A stretch of DNA of 64,000 nt from Atlanticothrix silvestris CENA357 (GTDB lineage Bacteria; Cyanobacteriota; Cyanobacteriia; Cyanobacteriales; Nostocaceae). Shown here in pieces: positions 7,868-16,231 of the stretch; the first letter of the stretch is position 1, and the number at the start of each line of letters is the position of its first letter. The stretch lies in NCBI RefSeq assembly GCF_016056295.1, contig NZ_JAECZB010000062.1, positions 56,729 to 120,728 of the forward strand. Reading direction: 5' to 3'. Position numbers and translations under genes: made by a program. The notes beneath the pieces were generated by a model. The model saw nothing but the letters and a program-made list of their open reading frames with translations. It did no database searches and was not told where the DNA came from.

Positions 7868-8269
7868 ATGTTGGGAACATTTCTAACAGCCATAGCTACG
7901 GCACTTAGTTTATTAATTGTTGATCTAGTTGTACCAGGCGTTAATATTGCTAATTTTCCAGCGGCTTTAATTGCTGCTTTAGTAATTGGTTTAATTAACG
8001 GTTCAGTGAAGCCTGTTCTTTCTACTCTTTCTTTACCACTAAACTTTCTGACATTAGGAACATTTTCGCTTATTGTCAACGGTTTGTGCTTCTGGTTAGC
8101 ATCAGTCTTGGTTCCTGGGTTCGCAGTTCGTGGAATTATTGCTTTTCTTTTGGGGCCCGTGATTTTATCTTTTGCTAGCACGTTTATTAACAATTACTTT
8201 GTCGAAAAGAATCTTGCTTTAAACAGCAGCCAAGATATCAACACTAAAGGTGAACTACCCTCTAGATAA
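7868..8269 (+). CDS. phage-holin family (YvlD-like) membrane protein
   Basis: A 133-residue protein with four predicted membrane helices (about residues 3-22, 28-47, 55-80 and 85-110) and a short polar C-terminal tail. The pattern LINGSVKPVLSTLSLPLNFLTLGTFSLIVNG is spread over residues 42-73 and matches the PF04020/YvlD family, named for phage holins but present as chromosomal housekeeping membrane proteins of unknown role. Its neighbour downstream is another small membrane protein (YqaE/Pmp3 type), which suggests envelope or stress function. It is not evidence of a prophage. Confidence 0.85.
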   Translation: MLGTFLTAIATALSLLIVDLVVPGVNIANFPAALIAALVIGLINGSVKPVLSTLSLPLNFLTLGTFSLIVNGLCFWLASVLVPGFAVRGIIAFLLGPVILSFASTFINNYFVEKNLALNSSQDINTKGELPSR

Positions 8270-8417
8270 GTATGAACTTGGGTGGAAACCTCAGTTAAGT
8301 CAAATAAATATTCTACCCAAACAATCTCTAATGAAGATGACCACTTTAGGTTGATTTCTTAAGGTTACATCTGGAAGAGAATGTCATTAAACAAAGTCAA
8401 AACATCGTAATAAAGTC

Positions 8418-8609
8418 ATGAAATTAGTTCGTTTTCTTTTAGGTTTACTTGTGCCTCCTTTAGGCGTTTTTCTGACTGTTGGAATTGGCCCAACTTTTGT
8501 GATTAATATTTTACTCACACTTTTAGGTTGGCTTCCCGGTAGTATTCATGCAATCTGGGTAATTGCTAAGCATGAAGAAAATATGAGTAGACAAGGAGAT
8601 ATCTACTAA
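8418..8609 (+). CDS. YqaE/Pmp3-family membrane protein
   Basis: A 63-residue protein with two membrane helices (about residues 5-24 and 27-49), with the family pattern LGLLVPPLGVFL and LLTLLGWLPGSIHAIWVI. Pmp3/YqaE proteins are small plasma-membrane proteins linked to salt and cold stress and membrane potential. Length and motif fit the family exactly. A rho-independent terminator follows at 8666. Confidence 0.9.
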   Translation: MKLVRFLLGLLVPPLGVFLTVGIGPTFVINILLTLLGWLPGSIHAIWVIAKHEENMSRQGDIY

Positions 8610-8625
8610 AGTTCTCGGTTAGATT

Positions 8626-8659
8626 TAACGGGGAGGGAGAGGTCTGTCGAACTCACGTC
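8626..8659 (+). repeat. internally deleted remnant of the foldback element
   Basis: Starts TAACG and ends TCGAACTCACGT with only GGGAGGGAGAGG-type sequence between. It looks like a copy of the 8738-8881 element that has lost its middle and last bases. Confidence 0.45.
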
Positions 8660-8665
8660 AAGTTA

Positions 8666-8699
8666 ATAGGTTGGGTAATATCCAACCTATTTTTATTTT
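8666..8699 (+). terminator. rho-independent terminator after the YqaE gene
   Basis: Nine-base perfect stem (ATAGGTTGG with CCAACCTAT), a 7-base loop and a TTTTATTTT tail, located 57 bases after the stop codon. Confidence 0.75.
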
Positions 8700-8737
8700 A
8701 TGAAGAAGGTAATGTAGAATCTTCTCTGAGAATAAGG

Positions 8738-8881
8738 TAACGTGAGTTCGACAAGTCTTATTTGACCTCTCCCCCAACCCCTCTCCGACACGGAGAGAGG
8801 AGCAAAAAGCTGAATTTTTCGTTGCTCCTCCCTTTCCGTTACGGAGAGTGAGGGAGTGAGAGGTTCATCGAACTCACGTTA
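8738..8881. mobile_element. foldback MITE-like element, copy 1 (144 bp)
   Basis: Bounded by perfect 14-bp inverted ends (TAACGTGAGTTCGA) and flanked by the direct repeat AGG (8735-8737 and 8882-8884). Subterminal CTCTCC-rich arms are also complementary, so the whole unit can fold back. No coding capacity. A second copy lies at 33296-33443. Confidence 0.75.
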
Positions 8882-8908
8882 AGGTAAAAGTCTAATTTTT
8901 TAATGGGC

Positions 8909-8961
8909 GAAATAAAAATAAAAATCCACAGACATACTTTAAGTCTTAGTAAAATCTGTGG
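8909..8961 (-). terminator. terminator downstream of the coiled-coil protein gene
   Basis: On the minus strand CCACAGA and TCTGTGG form a stem around a 22-base loop, followed by a T-rich tract (complement of 8911-8924). It lies about 35 bases after the stop codon at 8996. Confidence 0.6.
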
Positions 8962-8995
8962 TGAAAGTTCTTGAATTTGAGAAAGTTAAAAAGGC

Positions 8996-9796
8996 TTATT
9001 TATGAACATGATCTTTTTGTTGATCAGCAGGTTCTTTTTCTTTAAACAAATCTGCTGTTGCTAGCAGTAGTTCTCTGAGAGTTTGTTTTATTTGACGTTC
9101 TTTTTTAGCTAAAGATGTACCTGCTTCACCCAGTTTATCTTCTAATTGCGCCCGCTTTTGTTCTATCTGTATAGCTACCGATTCGGCTTGCGGACGAGCT
9201 TGATCATACCAGTTTTTTGCCTCGTCAAGATAGTCTTTAACTTCTTCAGAACGTCCACCATAACGGGCAGCTAAGTTAGCTCTAACAATAGCTAGTTGCG
9301 CTTGTAATTGAGCATAACGTTTCTTGAGTAAAGCTACTTCTTCACTGTTTTTGACACTACTGACAGCAGATTCAATTATAGTTTTATTATCCGCAGTTTC
9401 TTGTTTACCGGTTTCTTCAATTTCTGCTAAGATTCCATCAACTTCTTGCTGGAGTTGTTCTTCTTCGTTATCGAGTTGAGCTTGCAGTTTTTTGACTTCT
9501 GCTTGAGTTTCAACAATAGCCATGTGTCTTTTGCTATTAACTCCTTCCAAGGCACCTTCAATTGATGCTGTCACATCTTCTTTGAATTCTGTACCTTTGT
9601 CTTGTAAGTTTTCAACGACAGCAGAAACAGCATCCTTCACAAGGGTACGAATTTCGGTGGAGCCTGCTTTAAACTCTGAAGCCACCTGAGAAACTGCGGC
9701 TTTAACAATTTCACGAATCCGTTCAGTTCTTAACTGTCCAGTTTCTTTGACTTGTTGTAGGTCTGTTTGAATTTTTTCTTTGATATTATTAGGCAT
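8996..9796 (-). CDS. coiled-coil, alanine/glutamate-rich hypothetical protein
   Basis: A 266-residue, almost entirely helical, highly charged protein with heptad-like repeats (residues 85-135 and 205-260) and no membrane segment or signal peptide. Segments such as EIVKAAVSQVASEFKAG and TEIRTLVKDAVSAVVENL resemble the amphipathic repeats of apolipoprotein/LEA-like proteins. Cyanobacterial relatives are sometimes labelled histidine kinase, but no kinase motif is present. The ATG at 9796 is chosen over an in-frame TTG at 9811. The C-terminus ends in a His-rich tail (DHVHK). Function unknown; a stress-protective or scaffolding role is only a guess. Confidence 0.7.
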   Translation of the reverse strand: MPNNIKEKIQTDLQQVKETGQLRTERIREIVKAAVSQVASEFKAGSTEIRTLVKDAVSAVVENLQDKGTEFKEDVTASIEGALEGVNSKRHMAIVETQAEVKKLQAQLDNEEEQLQQEVDGILAEIEETGKQETADNKTIIESAVSSVKNSEEVALLKKRYAQLQAQLAIVRANLAARYGGRSEEVKDYLDEAKNWYDQARPQAESVAIQIEQKRAQLEDKLGEAGTSLAKKERQIKQTLRELLLATADLFKEKEPADQQKDHVHK

Positions 9797-10059
9797 TTTC
9801 AACTCTGGCAATTTAGCTAATTTGGATAAAATTTTCTAGACATAATGTCACTCTTCTATTATGGCGTATGCCTTTTGGATCAGGAACTTCCTTTAGATAG
9901 AAAATATTTTTTATTTATCAATGTTGGAAAAATTAGTACATCATATACATATTCTTCGTGTTCCCTGTTCTATACCTACACATACAAGTAAGTTAAAAAT
10001 TAAAGCAGGCTACTATATGAGATGATAAGTATTGGTTGTTAATAAGTGATAATTAATTT

Positions 10060-10284
10060 ATGTGGCAAGTGAATATTTCTTGTTCAGGTGATGCGTGGAA
10101 GCGTTATGCAATTGACTTTAAAGCAACGGCAGAAAAGTATCAAGGCGAACTGATTGGTTCCAAGAAAATGCCAGACGGAACGCGAATTATGGCGTACAAA
10201 ATTGAGGATGTCAGCGATGCCGAAGCTTTTCAGGAAGATTGTGTAAATTTTACAGGATTTACAGCAGATTTTGAATCCTTGTAG
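10060..10284 (+). CDS. hypothetical protein, 74 aa
   Basis: A small soluble acidic protein with no family I recognise. The gene ends 39 bases before the c6-like cytochrome start, so the two may be co-transcribed. No signal peptide, no cysteine pair (Cys8 and Cys61 are far apart). The absence of stop codons and a composition like neighbouring genes support it being real. Confidence 0.6.
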   Translation: MWQVNISCSGDAWKRYAIDFKATAEKYQGELIGSKKMPDGTRIMAYKIEDVSDAEAFQEDCVNFTGFTADFESL

Positions 10285-10323
10285 TATTAACTTTGGCACT
10301 TTATTAGGATCAGGAATAGCTAA

Positions 10324-10659
10324 ATGAAAAAATTCGTTACCTTAGTATTACTAACGTTATTATTGTTAACAAGTAGTTTTACATTACCTGCGATCGCAGT
10401 TGAGCCAACCGATGGCGCACAAATATTTAGCGTACATTGCGCTGGTTGTCATATCAACGGCAGTAACATTATTAGAAGGGGTAAAAATTTAAAAAAGTCA
10501 GCCCTCAAGAAATACGGTATGGATTCAATAGAGGCGATCGCATCTATTGTCACTAATGGTAAAAATAATATGTCAGCCTACAAAGACCGCCTCACCAAAG
10601 AGCAAATTCAATCTGTCGCTGCTTATGTTCTCGAACAAGCTGAAACAGGGTGGCATTAA
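10324..10659 (+). CDS. cytochrome c6-like protein
   Basis: A 111-residue precursor with a signal peptide (hydrophobic residues 6-24, cleavage near Ala-Val-Glu at 25-27), so it is expected in the thylakoid lumen or periplasm. The haem motif CAGCH lies at about residues 38-42, and the distal Met ligand is probably in KNNMSAYKDRLT (canonical c6: KNAMPAF). Cytochrome c6 carries electrons from cytochrome b6f to photosystem I or cytochrome oxidase. Substitutions around the haem (HINGSNIIRRGKNLKKSAL is still c6-like) suggest one of the divergent c6-like paralogues of cyanobacteria rather than the main PetJ. Confidence 0.85.
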   Translation: MKKFVTLVLLTLLLLTSSFTLPAIAVEPTDGAQIFSVHCAGCHINGSNIIRRGKNLKKSALKKYGMDSIEAIASIVTNGKNNMSAYKDRLTKEQIQSVAAYVLEQAETGWH

Positions 10660-10756
10660 AAGTAGTTGACATTTAGAACTTGGTAGTTTTTGAATTACTA
10701 TCTTTTTGAATTAAGAATTTATTTCTTAAGTTATACATAAAATAAGAATTTTTACA

Positions 10757-11060
10757 ATGAATCTACCAGCCCAAAGCCGCCTTCAATTTATTCCCGATTT
10801 AAATATTTGTCGAACATTAATATGGTATGTGGCAAGTATCTGGTGGACACGGACGCATCAACCCACGAACTGCCATTCAAACTATGTTTCAGTATGTGGA
10901 TGCAGGTTTTACTACTTGGGAATTTCCGCCGTCAAATGATTGCTAAGTGTGGACAAGAAGCGTTAGCTAACGTGCAAGCCTTTACAAAGTGGGTACATCG
11001 TCCCGGTAATAATGACGAATAACTGGTCGAAGAAAATGCTAAAAATAGCATCGCATAGAT
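10757..11060 (+). pseudogene. decayed aldo/keto reductase
   Basis: Several frames together spell an aldo/keto reductase N-terminus: an initial MNLPAQSRLQFIPDLNICR, then traces of GMWQVSGGHGRINPRTAI, FQYVDAGFTTW, EFRRQMIAKCGQEALANVQ and AFTKWV. A deletion of roughly 40 bases removes the catalytic-Asp region between FTTW and EFRRQ. Downstream stops follow (LVEENAKNSIA then stop). At least two frameshifts are needed to join the pieces, and the C-terminal two thirds of the barrel are gone. Confidence 0.75.
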
Positions 11061-11241
11061 GCAATATCTCGCAAATCACAGGATTTATATCAAATAATCG
11101 GCGATTGTGGCAACGAATCTCGGCGATAAACAATACTTTCGACGTAGAGGTCAATTAGCTATAACCAGATTCTAGATAGATAAATTCACACCCTTGATCT
11201 TCTTATGATGATGCCAATACTAAATAACAGGAGTGTTTATT

Positions 11242-11433
11242 ATGGCTGAAGAAAAAAAATCTAAGAATCAAGAGACACCCAGTGCTTCTGGTGGCTACCA
11301 AACTCCCATTGAGGAAGATATCCGCAAAACTGGCAACGCTGCTAAATCTGATGCTAAACCCAGCGCTACACCAGAAGCACCAGGAGAAGATAGTGTAGCA
11401 GGTAGCCCCAATCAGGGAACTGAATCACGCTAA
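11242..11433 (+). CDS. small hydrophilic hypothetical protein, 63 aa
   Basis: A strongly hydrophilic Lys/Glu/Pro/Ser-rich protein with no hydrophobic core, so probably disordered. ATG at 11242 is chosen because AGGAG lies eight bases upstream; a GTG at 11233 is less suitable. The composition resembles small stress-induced hydrophilins, but no family motif is visible. Confidence 0.6.
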   Translation: MAEEKKSKNQETPSASGGYQTPIEEDIRKTGNAAKSDAKPSATPEAPGEDSVAGSPNQGTESR

Positions 11434-11595
11434 TTGGTTAAAACTGTCCCAAGTTGAAATCATCTAATCTGGTTCTTTCTAATCATCCCAATTCAGTAAA
11501 GTTTAAGTGGGTAATTGTGGTTCAAAACACAATTACTCATTTTTGCTGTTGGTATTAGAATCTTCTTGAGAAAGATTGGAGGATATTAGGTTGAA

Positions 11596-11622
11596 TACCA
11601 GCAAATCTTGCATTTGCTGGTA
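11596..11622 (-). terminator. hairpin after the RTX-repeat gene
   Basis: Perfect 11-base stem (TACCAGCAAAT with ATTTGCTGGTA) and a 5-base loop, beginning nine bases after the stop codon on the minus strand. There is no clear U-tract, so termination is inferred from position only. Confidence 0.45.
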
Positions 11623-11630
11623 GTAGTCTA

Positions 11631-13022
11631 TTAGTAGATAGGGTCAACGATACGGAAATAGTTTTGGTCAAGACTTAAACCTGAAACTCCCTCTACAATC
11701 CCTATTAGAACATCCGTATTTAAGTCAAGATATATTGCCGTTCCTTCTGGTAAACCTTCAGGAGAAGAACCCAAAATATATTTCGCTGACCCGGAGTCTG
11801 AAGATCCATCAATTGCACTATAGAAACTATAGAAACCATCAAGTTGGATAACGTCTTGACTGCTGTTGAAGTCAGTAATAAGGCTGTATCTAATGACAGG
11901 GGTCTCTCCAGCGCCATTTTCAGTTGTATAATATATTATTATATAAAGCTCACCAGAACCCAAAATAAATTGGTCTGCCCCTGCGCCGCCTGTTAAGGTG
12001 TCGATCATACTTACCCCATCATTATACTGAACATCAGCAATCAGCACATCATTACCCGCACCACCGTCTAGAAAATCACTTCCGTAACCTGCGTTTAATA
12101 TGTCGTCACCGGAGCCACCAATTAAGGTATCGTTACCTGAACCCAAAATCACGGTAACATCATCACCAAATAATGTATCGTTACCTGAACCGCCATCTAG
12201 AAAGTTATCATCAATACTGCCCTCAAGGTAGTCATCACCAGAGCCACCATAGAGGGTGTCGTTGCCACCGTCATAATATTGATATCTGCTCATAATAACT
12301 TCATAATTGGCAAACAGGCGATCATTGCCAGAGCCACCATACAAATAATCTGTTCCTCCAGCACCCTCCAACAAATCATTTCCGGAACCGCCATAAAGTG
12401 TGTCATTGCCAGTAAAGTTCTCAAGATATGTCAGGGAGATATCTGCATAAATTGAATCGCCGCGTAAGGTATCATCTCCTGATCCACCTATTAACAGATC
12501 GTCACCATAAGCATTGTTTAAGTATTCGCTAAATCCTAAATTTTCTTCAGCGTTATAACCACCCCATAAAACATCATTTCCCTTGCCACCAATTAAGGTA
12601 TCCTTGCCAGCACCACCTTCTAGAAAATCATTACCAGAGCCGCCTAGCAAAGTATCCTCTCCCTCAAGGTTGAGTTTCAAAATCTCATCAATATTACTAT
12701 TTTCTGTGTTTGAGCTAAAATCATAACTCGCCTCATACGGAATAAAGCGATCGCCACGCAAAGTATCATTTCCAGCATTACCAAATAGCCAATCCCTACC
12801 GTCACCGCCATTAAGGTTATCGTTTCCAGCTTTACCTATTAATATGTCGTTTCCGGCTGCACCACTAAGTGTGTCAGCATATTGAGCGCCAATTAAGATT
12901 TCGTTTTTTTGAGTTCCAGTAATTTGCAATCCAGTTGAAGAATCATCGCAAATATCGCCTGAAACGATTTGTTTAGAATCAATTAACGATAACCAATTCA
13001 AAGAATGGGAAAGGAATTTCAT
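11631..13022 (-). CDS. RTX (hemolysin-type) calcium-binding repeat protein
   Basis: A 463-residue protein made almost wholly of nonapeptide repeats of the GGxGxDxLx type (from about residue 45 to 345), interrupted by short inserts. RTX repeats bind Ca2+ and fold as parallel beta-rolls outside the cell. The last 110 residues hold the domain typical of RTX C-termini (GGAGADQFILG, then LITDFNSSQDVIQLDGF), which usually carries the type I secretion signal. There is no N-terminal signal peptide, as expected for that route. No enzymatic domain is present and no secretion genes are adjacent. It is probably an extracellular structural or adhesion protein. Confidence 0.88.
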   Translation of the reverse strand: MKFLSHSLNWLSLIDSKQIVSGDICDDSSTGLQITGTQKNEILIGAQYADTLSGAAGNDILIGKAGNDNLNGGDGRDWLFGNAGNDTLRGDRFIPYEASYDFSSNTENSNIDEILKLNLEGEDTLLGGSGNDFLEGGAGKDTLIGGKGNDVLWGGYNAEENLGFSEYLNNAYGDDLLIGGSGDDTLRGDSIYADISLTYLENFTGNDTLYGGSGNDLLEGAGGTDYLYGGSGNDRLFANYEVIMSRYQYYDGGNDTLYGGSGDDYLEGSIDDNFLDGGSGNDTLFGDDVTVILGSGNDTLIGGSGDDILNAGYGSDFLDGGAGNDVLIADVQYNDGVSMIDTLTGGAGADQFILGSGELYIIIYYTTENGAGETPVIRYSLITDFNSSQDVIQLDGFYSFYSAIDGSSDSGSAKYILGSSPEGLPEGTAIYLDLNTDVLIGIVEGVSGLSLDQNYFRIVDPIY

Positions 13023-13129
13023 GGTAGTTAATTTCCCTAAAACTTAGTAGTTGTTAATTCCTCCTAATATCTACTGTGGAAACTTTTTACTTGGTCAAAA
13101 ATTAAACCATTATTTAAAAATATTCATAA

Positions 13130-13930
13130 TTAAAAATGAATTAATTCGCCTCGCAAAACTGTGACTGCTTGACCAGCCAGATAGACGCGATCGCCTCCTG
13201 TATAGCTTACCTTCACAACTCCACCGCGACTAGAAGCTTGATAAGCCAAGAACTTATCTTTGCCCAGGCGATCGCGCCAAAAAGGAGCAAGACAGCAATG
13301 GGCAGCACCTGTTACTGGGTCTTCATTAATACCTACTCCTGGGGCAAAAAAGCGAGAGATAAAATCGTATTGGGAATCAGGACGAGTCAGACTTGTGACA
13401 ATCACATCTGTAACAGGTAATGTTTTCATCTGCTGGAAATTAAGCTGCATTTGCCGTACCAAATCTTCAGACTCTAGCTCAACTAAATAGCCTAGAGAAT
13501 TTTGAAAAACAGATTTGCATGGTACACCCAAAACTTCGCTGAGTTCTGAAGGAGCAGTTATTGCTTGTGAGTGATTTACAGGAAAATCTAATTCAATCCA
13601 CTCACCCTGCTGTTTGGCGATAAGTACTCCGCTTTTGGTGTGAAAACGCGCCGTTTCATCAGGGGATAAATGCCCTTCTGACCAAAGTACATGGGCACTA
13701 GCTAAGGTTGCATGACCACAAAGCGGTACTTCCACCGTCGGCGTAAACCATCGTAGATTAAAGCCATCATCTCGTCTGATCAAAAAAGCCGTCTCAGATA
13801 AATTCATCTCCTGGGCTACGTTCTGCATCCAAGTCTCATCTTGAGCAGTAGATAAAACACAGACACCCGCAGGATTCCCTGCAAAAGGTGTATTAGTGAA
13901 GGCATCAACTTGAGTAATGATGTGTCCCAT
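13130..13930 (-). CDS. PhzF-family isomerase-like protein
   Basis: A 266-residue protein matching the PhzF/diaminopimelate-epimerase fold. It has the opening VDAFTNTPFAGNPAGV, the catalytic-type Glu46 in MNLSETAF, FTPTVEVPLCGHATLA in the first half, and DPVTGAAHC in the second. PhzF enzymes isomerise dihydro-hydroxyanthranilate in phenazine synthesis, but most bacterial members have unknown substrates. No phenazine genes are nearby, so a general isomerase role is all that can be said. It is a single gene between the RTX gene and a divergent lipoprotein. Confidence 0.88.
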   Translation of the reverse strand: MGHIITQVDAFTNTPFAGNPAGVCVLSTAQDETWMQNVAQEMNLSETAFLIRRDDGFNLRWFTPTVEVPLCGHATLASAHVLWSEGHLSPDETARFHTKSGVLIAKQQGEWIELDFPVNHSQAITAPSELSEVLGVPCKSVFQNSLGYLVELESEDLVRQMQLNFQQMKTLPVTDVIVTSLTRPDSQYDFISRFFAPGVGINEDPVTGAAHCCLAPFWRDRLGKDKFLAYQASSRGGVVKVSYTGGDRVYLAGQAVTVLRGELIHF

Positions 13931-14095
13931 AGATTTATTCTAGAATTGGATCAGCAAATTTATAGTTTTGTATACTTATCAAGAGTAAGTTAAAAATCTA
14001 CACAACTATATTTAGTAACACTGTTATTTACTATCATTGGGAAGCTATAGCTGTACATTAGATATTAGTAATACAATTTCTTCAAGCTAGAGTCA

Positions 14096-14317
14096 ATGTT
14101 AAACACAAAGGTCAGATTCATTGCAGGTATTCTTGCTGTTATCAACTTAGGAGTAATTTCTGGAGGATTGGTCAGTTGCGGTGCCCAAGAAAAGCAACCA
14201 TTGGCTCCCCGTGAAGAAGAAAGACCAACCGAACGATCTAATGAAAGTGACGATGATGATGACGATCAAGAAAATGATCGTAGGGATGATGACGAGCAAG
14301 AAGATGATCAAGATTAA
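14096..14317 (+). CDS. small lipoprotein with poly-acidic tail
   Basis: A 73-residue protein with a signal sequence (residues 8-27) and a lipobox ending at Cys28 (GGLVSC), so it is probably lipid-anchored. The remainder is highly charged: Arg/Glu followed by a run of Asp/Glu in the last 25 residues, suggesting cation binding or an electrostatic linker. No family recognised. Confidence 0.65.
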   Translation: MLNTKVRFIAGILAVINLGVISGGLVSCGAQEKQPLAPREEERPTERSNESDDDDDDQENDRRDDDEQEDDQD

Positions 14318-14361
14318 ATCTAGGCAGCATAACCTTTATTTTTTGGTGTGAGTTTCCATTT

Positions 14362-15744
14362 ATGGTTATCCACAAAACTTTTAATTCTCTAGCCGATACT
14401 CTACACTCCCGACGGCAACGATTAACCAGCCTAATTGATTTTCCCGCAATTCTATGGTCAGGAAGCATTAGTCCGCGCAATTTCCCAGCAAATCATTTCC
14501 CTTTTCGCGCCAGCAGTCATTTTCTCTATTTTGCCGGGCTACCACTGCCAAACGCGGCAATTCGCTTAGAAACTGGCAAGCTAGAATTATTTATGGATGA
14601 TCCCCAGCCTAGCAGCGCCCTTTGGTATGGAAAAATGCCAACGCGTGACGAAATAGCCCAAAAAATAGGGGCGGATGCTGCTCGACCAATGACAGAATTA
14701 GAGTCCTGGCTAGAAGGTGCAGCCACAATTGCCAACCAGGACGCGGCGACTTGGACACAGCAATCGCAATTATTGAATAGATGGGTTTTACCGCAAAATC
14801 CTCCCCAAGGAATTGACTTAGAATTAGTCAAAGCAATTATTACTTTACGCCTCACCCACGATGCAGAGGCATTAGTTGAGTTGCGAAAGGCTGCTGCTGT
14901 GACTGTCGCAGCACACAAAGCTGGTATGGCAGCAACAGCCAATGCCAAACTAGAAGCAGAAGTTCGTGCGGCAATGGAAGGAGTGATCATTGCTCACAAC
15001 ATGACTACTTCTTACAACAGTATTGTTACCGTTCACGGCGAAGTATTACATAATGAGCAATATCATCATCCTATACAAGCAGGTGACTTGCTACTTGCCG
15101 ATGTAGGTGCAGAGACTGAGATGGGCTGGGCAGCAGATGTTACTCGTACTTGGCCTGTTTCTGGCAAATTTTCATCTACTCAAAGAGACATTTATAATGT
15201 CGTATTGGCTGCCCATGATGTTTGCATTGCTAAAATATGCCCTGGTGTGGAGTATGGGGATATTCATCTGTTAGCTGCTGCTGTTGTAGCTGAAGGTTTA
15301 GTGGATTTAGGTATTTTACAAGGCAAGCCTCAAGACTTAGTAGAAATGGATGCCCATGCGCTGTTTTTTCCCCACGGTATTGGACATCTACTAGGTTTAG
15401 ATGTTCATGATATGGAAGATTTGGGTGATTTAGCAGGGTATGAAGAAGGACGATTGAGGAGCGATCGCTTTGGCTTAGGTTACTTGCGTTTAAATCGTCC
15501 CCTACGTCCAGGAATGTTGGTGACAATTGAACCTGGTTTTTATCAAGTACCAGCAATTTTAAATGATATTAATCTGCGCTCAAAATATCAAAAGATAGTC
15601 AATTGGGAGCGCTTATCTCAGTTTGCCGATGTGCGAGGTATTCGCATAGAAGATGATGTTTTAGTGACAACAGAAGGTAGTGAAATTTTAACAGATGCAT
15701 TGCCGAATAAAGCTAATGCTGTAGAAGATCTGCTGGGTTGCTAA
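14362..15744 (+). CDS. pepP: Xaa-Pro aminopeptidase (aminopeptidase P, M24B family)
   Basis: A 460-residue enzyme with an N-terminal aminopeptidase-P domain (about residues 1-150) and a C-terminal pita-bread domain. The dinuclear-metal ligands are visible in order: DVGAETEMGWAADVTRTWPV (two Asp), HGIGHLLGLDVHD (His), EPGFY (Glu) and IRIEDDVLVT (Glu). It removes N-terminal residues preceding proline and is cytoplasmic (no signal peptide). Length and motifs are normal. It lies 44 bases after the acidic lipoprotein gene. Confidence 0.92.
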   Translation: MVIHKTFNSLADTLHSRRQRLTSLIDFPAILWSGSISPRNFPANHFPFRASSHFLYFAGLPLPNAAIRLETGKLELFMDDPQPSSALWYGKMPTRDEIAQKIGADAARPMTELESWLEGAATIANQDAATWTQQSQLLNRWVLPQNPPQGIDLELVKAIITLRLTHDAEALVELRKAAAVTVAAHKAGMAATANAKLEAEVRAAMEGVIIAHNMTTSYNSIVTVHGEVLHNEQYHHPIQAGDLLLADVGAETEMGWAADVTRTWPVSGKFSSTQRDIYNVVLAAHDVCIAKICPGVEYGDIHLLAAAVVAEGLVDLGILQGKPQDLVEMDAHALFFPHGIGHLLGLDVHDMEDLGDLAGYEEGRLRSDRFGLGYLRLNRPLRPGMLVTIEPGFYQVPAILNDINLRSKYQKIVNWERLSQFADVRGIRIEDDVLVTTEGSEILTDALPNKANAVEDLLGC

Positions 15745-16231
15745 AATGCACTGAATGCAACCGGGTATTATTTGTGTTTCGTTGTCATATTGTTCAAAGT
15801 AATTCCAAAAGTGTAAGCAATACTTCTGTATATAGAGTTGTTAAACAGAAAATTATGATTTGTTTAACAAATGGTTATATTAAACGTATTTAATAAAAAT
15901 TCAACCTTAAGAAAGAAGCTTGTACTTTAATTTCTAAGACGAAATCTATCGCAAGTTGTAAAAAAGCCAGCAAGGCAAGCTATAGAATACTACGTGTTCA
16001 TCATAAAACTAAATCAAAATTAAATTAAGTAACTATATTTACTTATTGGCTTTTTCAGCTTTAGAGAAATACAGTTTATGAAATAATTATTGTTTTTAAT
16101 TAATTGTACATTAATTAAAAAAATCTCTTTTTATTCTCTATATTTGGTGAAAATATTTTAAACAAAAAATTCAATTAACTAAAAAACATTAATTACATAC
16201 ATTATTAACTTGGTTTTGATAGAGGTACTTC
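15745..16231. other. intergenic region upstream of pstC
   Basis: 487 bases, strongly A+T-rich, expected to carry the pst promoter. TTAA-containing octamers occur near 15870-15905, but I could not align three of them at the 11-base spacing of a cyanobacterial Pho box. No gene seen. Confidence 0.5.

Noticed and set aside
7868..8269. Prophage suggested by the holin-family name
   Set aside because: The family is chromosomal in most bacteria and no phage genes surround it.
15860..15910. Possible Pho box upstream of pstC
   Set aside because: TTAA-containing octamers are present but do not align at the required 11-base spacing.
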